A stretch of DNA of 64,000 bases. It comes from Bacteriovoracaceae bacterium UBA6153. GTDB taxonomy: Bacteria > Bdellovibrionota > Bacteriovoracia > Bacteriovoracales > Bacteriovoracaceae. Positions 63,416-64,000 of this stretch are shown one piece after another. The notes beneath the pieces are model-generated. The model was given only the letters and a program-made list of their open reading frames with translations. It ran no database searches and was not told the origin of the DNA. The position numbers and the translations under genes are program-made. Positions within the stretch are counted from its first letter, which is position 1; the number at the start of each line of letters is the position of its first letter. Where the stretch lies: the NCBI GenBank assembly GCA_002428265.1, contig DIUR01000027.1, forward strand, positions 359,806 to 423,805, written 5' to 3'.

Positions 63416-63980
63416 ACTAATTCCAAGTGATATGGAGCAAATGAATGTTGATACCATTTCAAACTTTTTAAAAGAAGCAAAATTAGGATTAAATCAAACG
63501 CTTTTGAAAGACACTTTTTCTGATTTTCAACAGACTCACTTTTTATCTAAGTTTTTGGGACTTCCCTTAAAAGACTCTGATACCAATTGCTATTTTTATA
63601 AATTTTATTCTTTGAATGAAGTGATTTATTTGGAAACAAACTATGAAGAAGAGATTCATCTTCCAAATATAAAGTTTCTTCCTGTTCAAAACGAAGGAGA
63701 GATCAATCAAATTATTATTGAAGATGTTGAAGCCAATGGAGATGCCGTTTTAGGTGAAGATTTCGTAAGCATTAATGGTAAGTATTTGCGTCTTATAAAT
63801 CTTTATGAATTTTCAAAAAACCTTATGCCATCAAGCCTTATGGATTATGGTGATTATTGCGTATTCTTTAAAAAGATTGATCCTGTTGTTTCTAAAAGAC
63901 GAGTGAATACTCAAAGAAAACTTCACCATTCCAATCTCTATTCTAATCTTAGAAATCTTGAAAGTGAAGCTAGCTTTTGA
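63393..63980 (+). CDS. VirB4 N-terminal-like protein (short)
   Basis: 195 residues, complete with a stop at 63978. The VSINGKYLRLINLYEFSKNL stretch and the charged end (VVSKRRVNTQRKLHH) resemble the N-terminal domain of VirB4/TraC ATPases, but the Walker motifs are absent from this chain. The ATPase may be a separate gene just past the right edge, or the stop may split the gene; the window ends 20 bases later. Confidence 0.6.
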   Translation: MQKTKFYKLIPSDMEQMNVDTISNFLKEAKLGLNQTLLKDTFSDFQQTHFLSKFLGLPLKDSDTNCYFYKFYSLNEVIYLETNYEEEIHLPNIKFLPVQNEGEINQIIIEDVEANGDAVLGEDFVSINGKYLRLINLYEFSKNLMPSSLMDYGDYCVFFKKIDPVVSKRRVNTQRKLHHSNLYSNLRNLESEASF

Positions 63981-64000
63981 CCAGCCGGGAGTTTTCATAC

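Noticed and set aside
1..64000. CRISPR arrays, rRNA genes and ordinary tRNA genes
   Set aside because: No regularly spaced repeats of CRISPR type, no rRNA signatures and no tRNA cloverleaf apart from the tmRNA ends were seen by reading.

Overview
The window is AT-rich bacterial chromosome (read by eye, no composition computed). The gene set points to a member of Bdellovibrionota, most likely the Bacteriovorax/Peredibacter side. It is rich in small exported proteins, lipoproteins and outer-membrane barrels, and it carries a Tol-Pal cluster with a DUF4398 protein, DUF4105 and DUF3015 proteins, a GldA/F/G-type ABC system, a TIGR02147-type regulator and a GHMP kinase next to hpt and tdk. The taxonomic call is inference from gene content.

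Left to middle (1-49.4 kb) is mostly ordinary chromosome. It starts with a TRAP transporter operon cut by the left edge, followed by exported proteins, a porin-like barrel, an HAD hydrolase and a trypsin-like protease. At 10.5-15.0 kb lies a small island that looks like a biosynthetic cluster for a modified peptide: a promoter, a 59-residue precursor-like peptide ending in a Cys/Pro/Trp-rich tail, a minimal Fic protein, a PqqD-like leader-binding protein and a GT2 glycosyltransferase, with a divergent GT1 glycosyltransferase and an unknown protein. A separate Fic-winged-helix gene overlaps its 3' end and sits behind two long palindromes. Then come nrnA, a GldA/F/G-type ABC operon, tdk-hpt-GHMP kinase, an ECF sigma factor divergent from a MerP/MerT-like metal module, smpB, a FadL-like protein, rsmA, tsaD, a Lnb-like DUF4105 barrel, the pal-DUF4398-cpoB-metallophosphoesterase/cytochrome operon, a large zinc metalloprotease/barrel protein, a shortened SEDS-like membrane protein, and a two-component pair.

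At 49.36-49.74 kb is ssrA (tmRNA). From its 3' end to the right edge the content changes to that of an integrated conjugative element: an XRE regulator, a complete diversity-generating retroelement (DGR), a RhuM-family protein, a TIGR02147-type regulator with a small exported partner, a large inverted repeat, and the start of a type IV secretion operon (VirB2-, VirB3- and VirB4-N-terminal-like genes). No integrase is in view.

The DGR is the main discovery. Its 1219-residue target lipoprotein ends in a formylglycine-generating-enzyme/C-type-lectin-like domain. The last 127 bp (variable repeat) match a template repeat 2440 bp downstream except at 15 positions, and every one of those is an adenine in the template. 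Avd and a reverse transcriptase with a YMDD box lie between them. The same target gene carries ten tandem ACTC tetranucleotides just after its start codon, so it should switch on and off by slippage as well as diversify by mutagenic homing. A helix-turn-helix gene between target and avd is associated with 13 copies of TTCGGAA/TTCCGAA, most of them spaced 10 bp apart.
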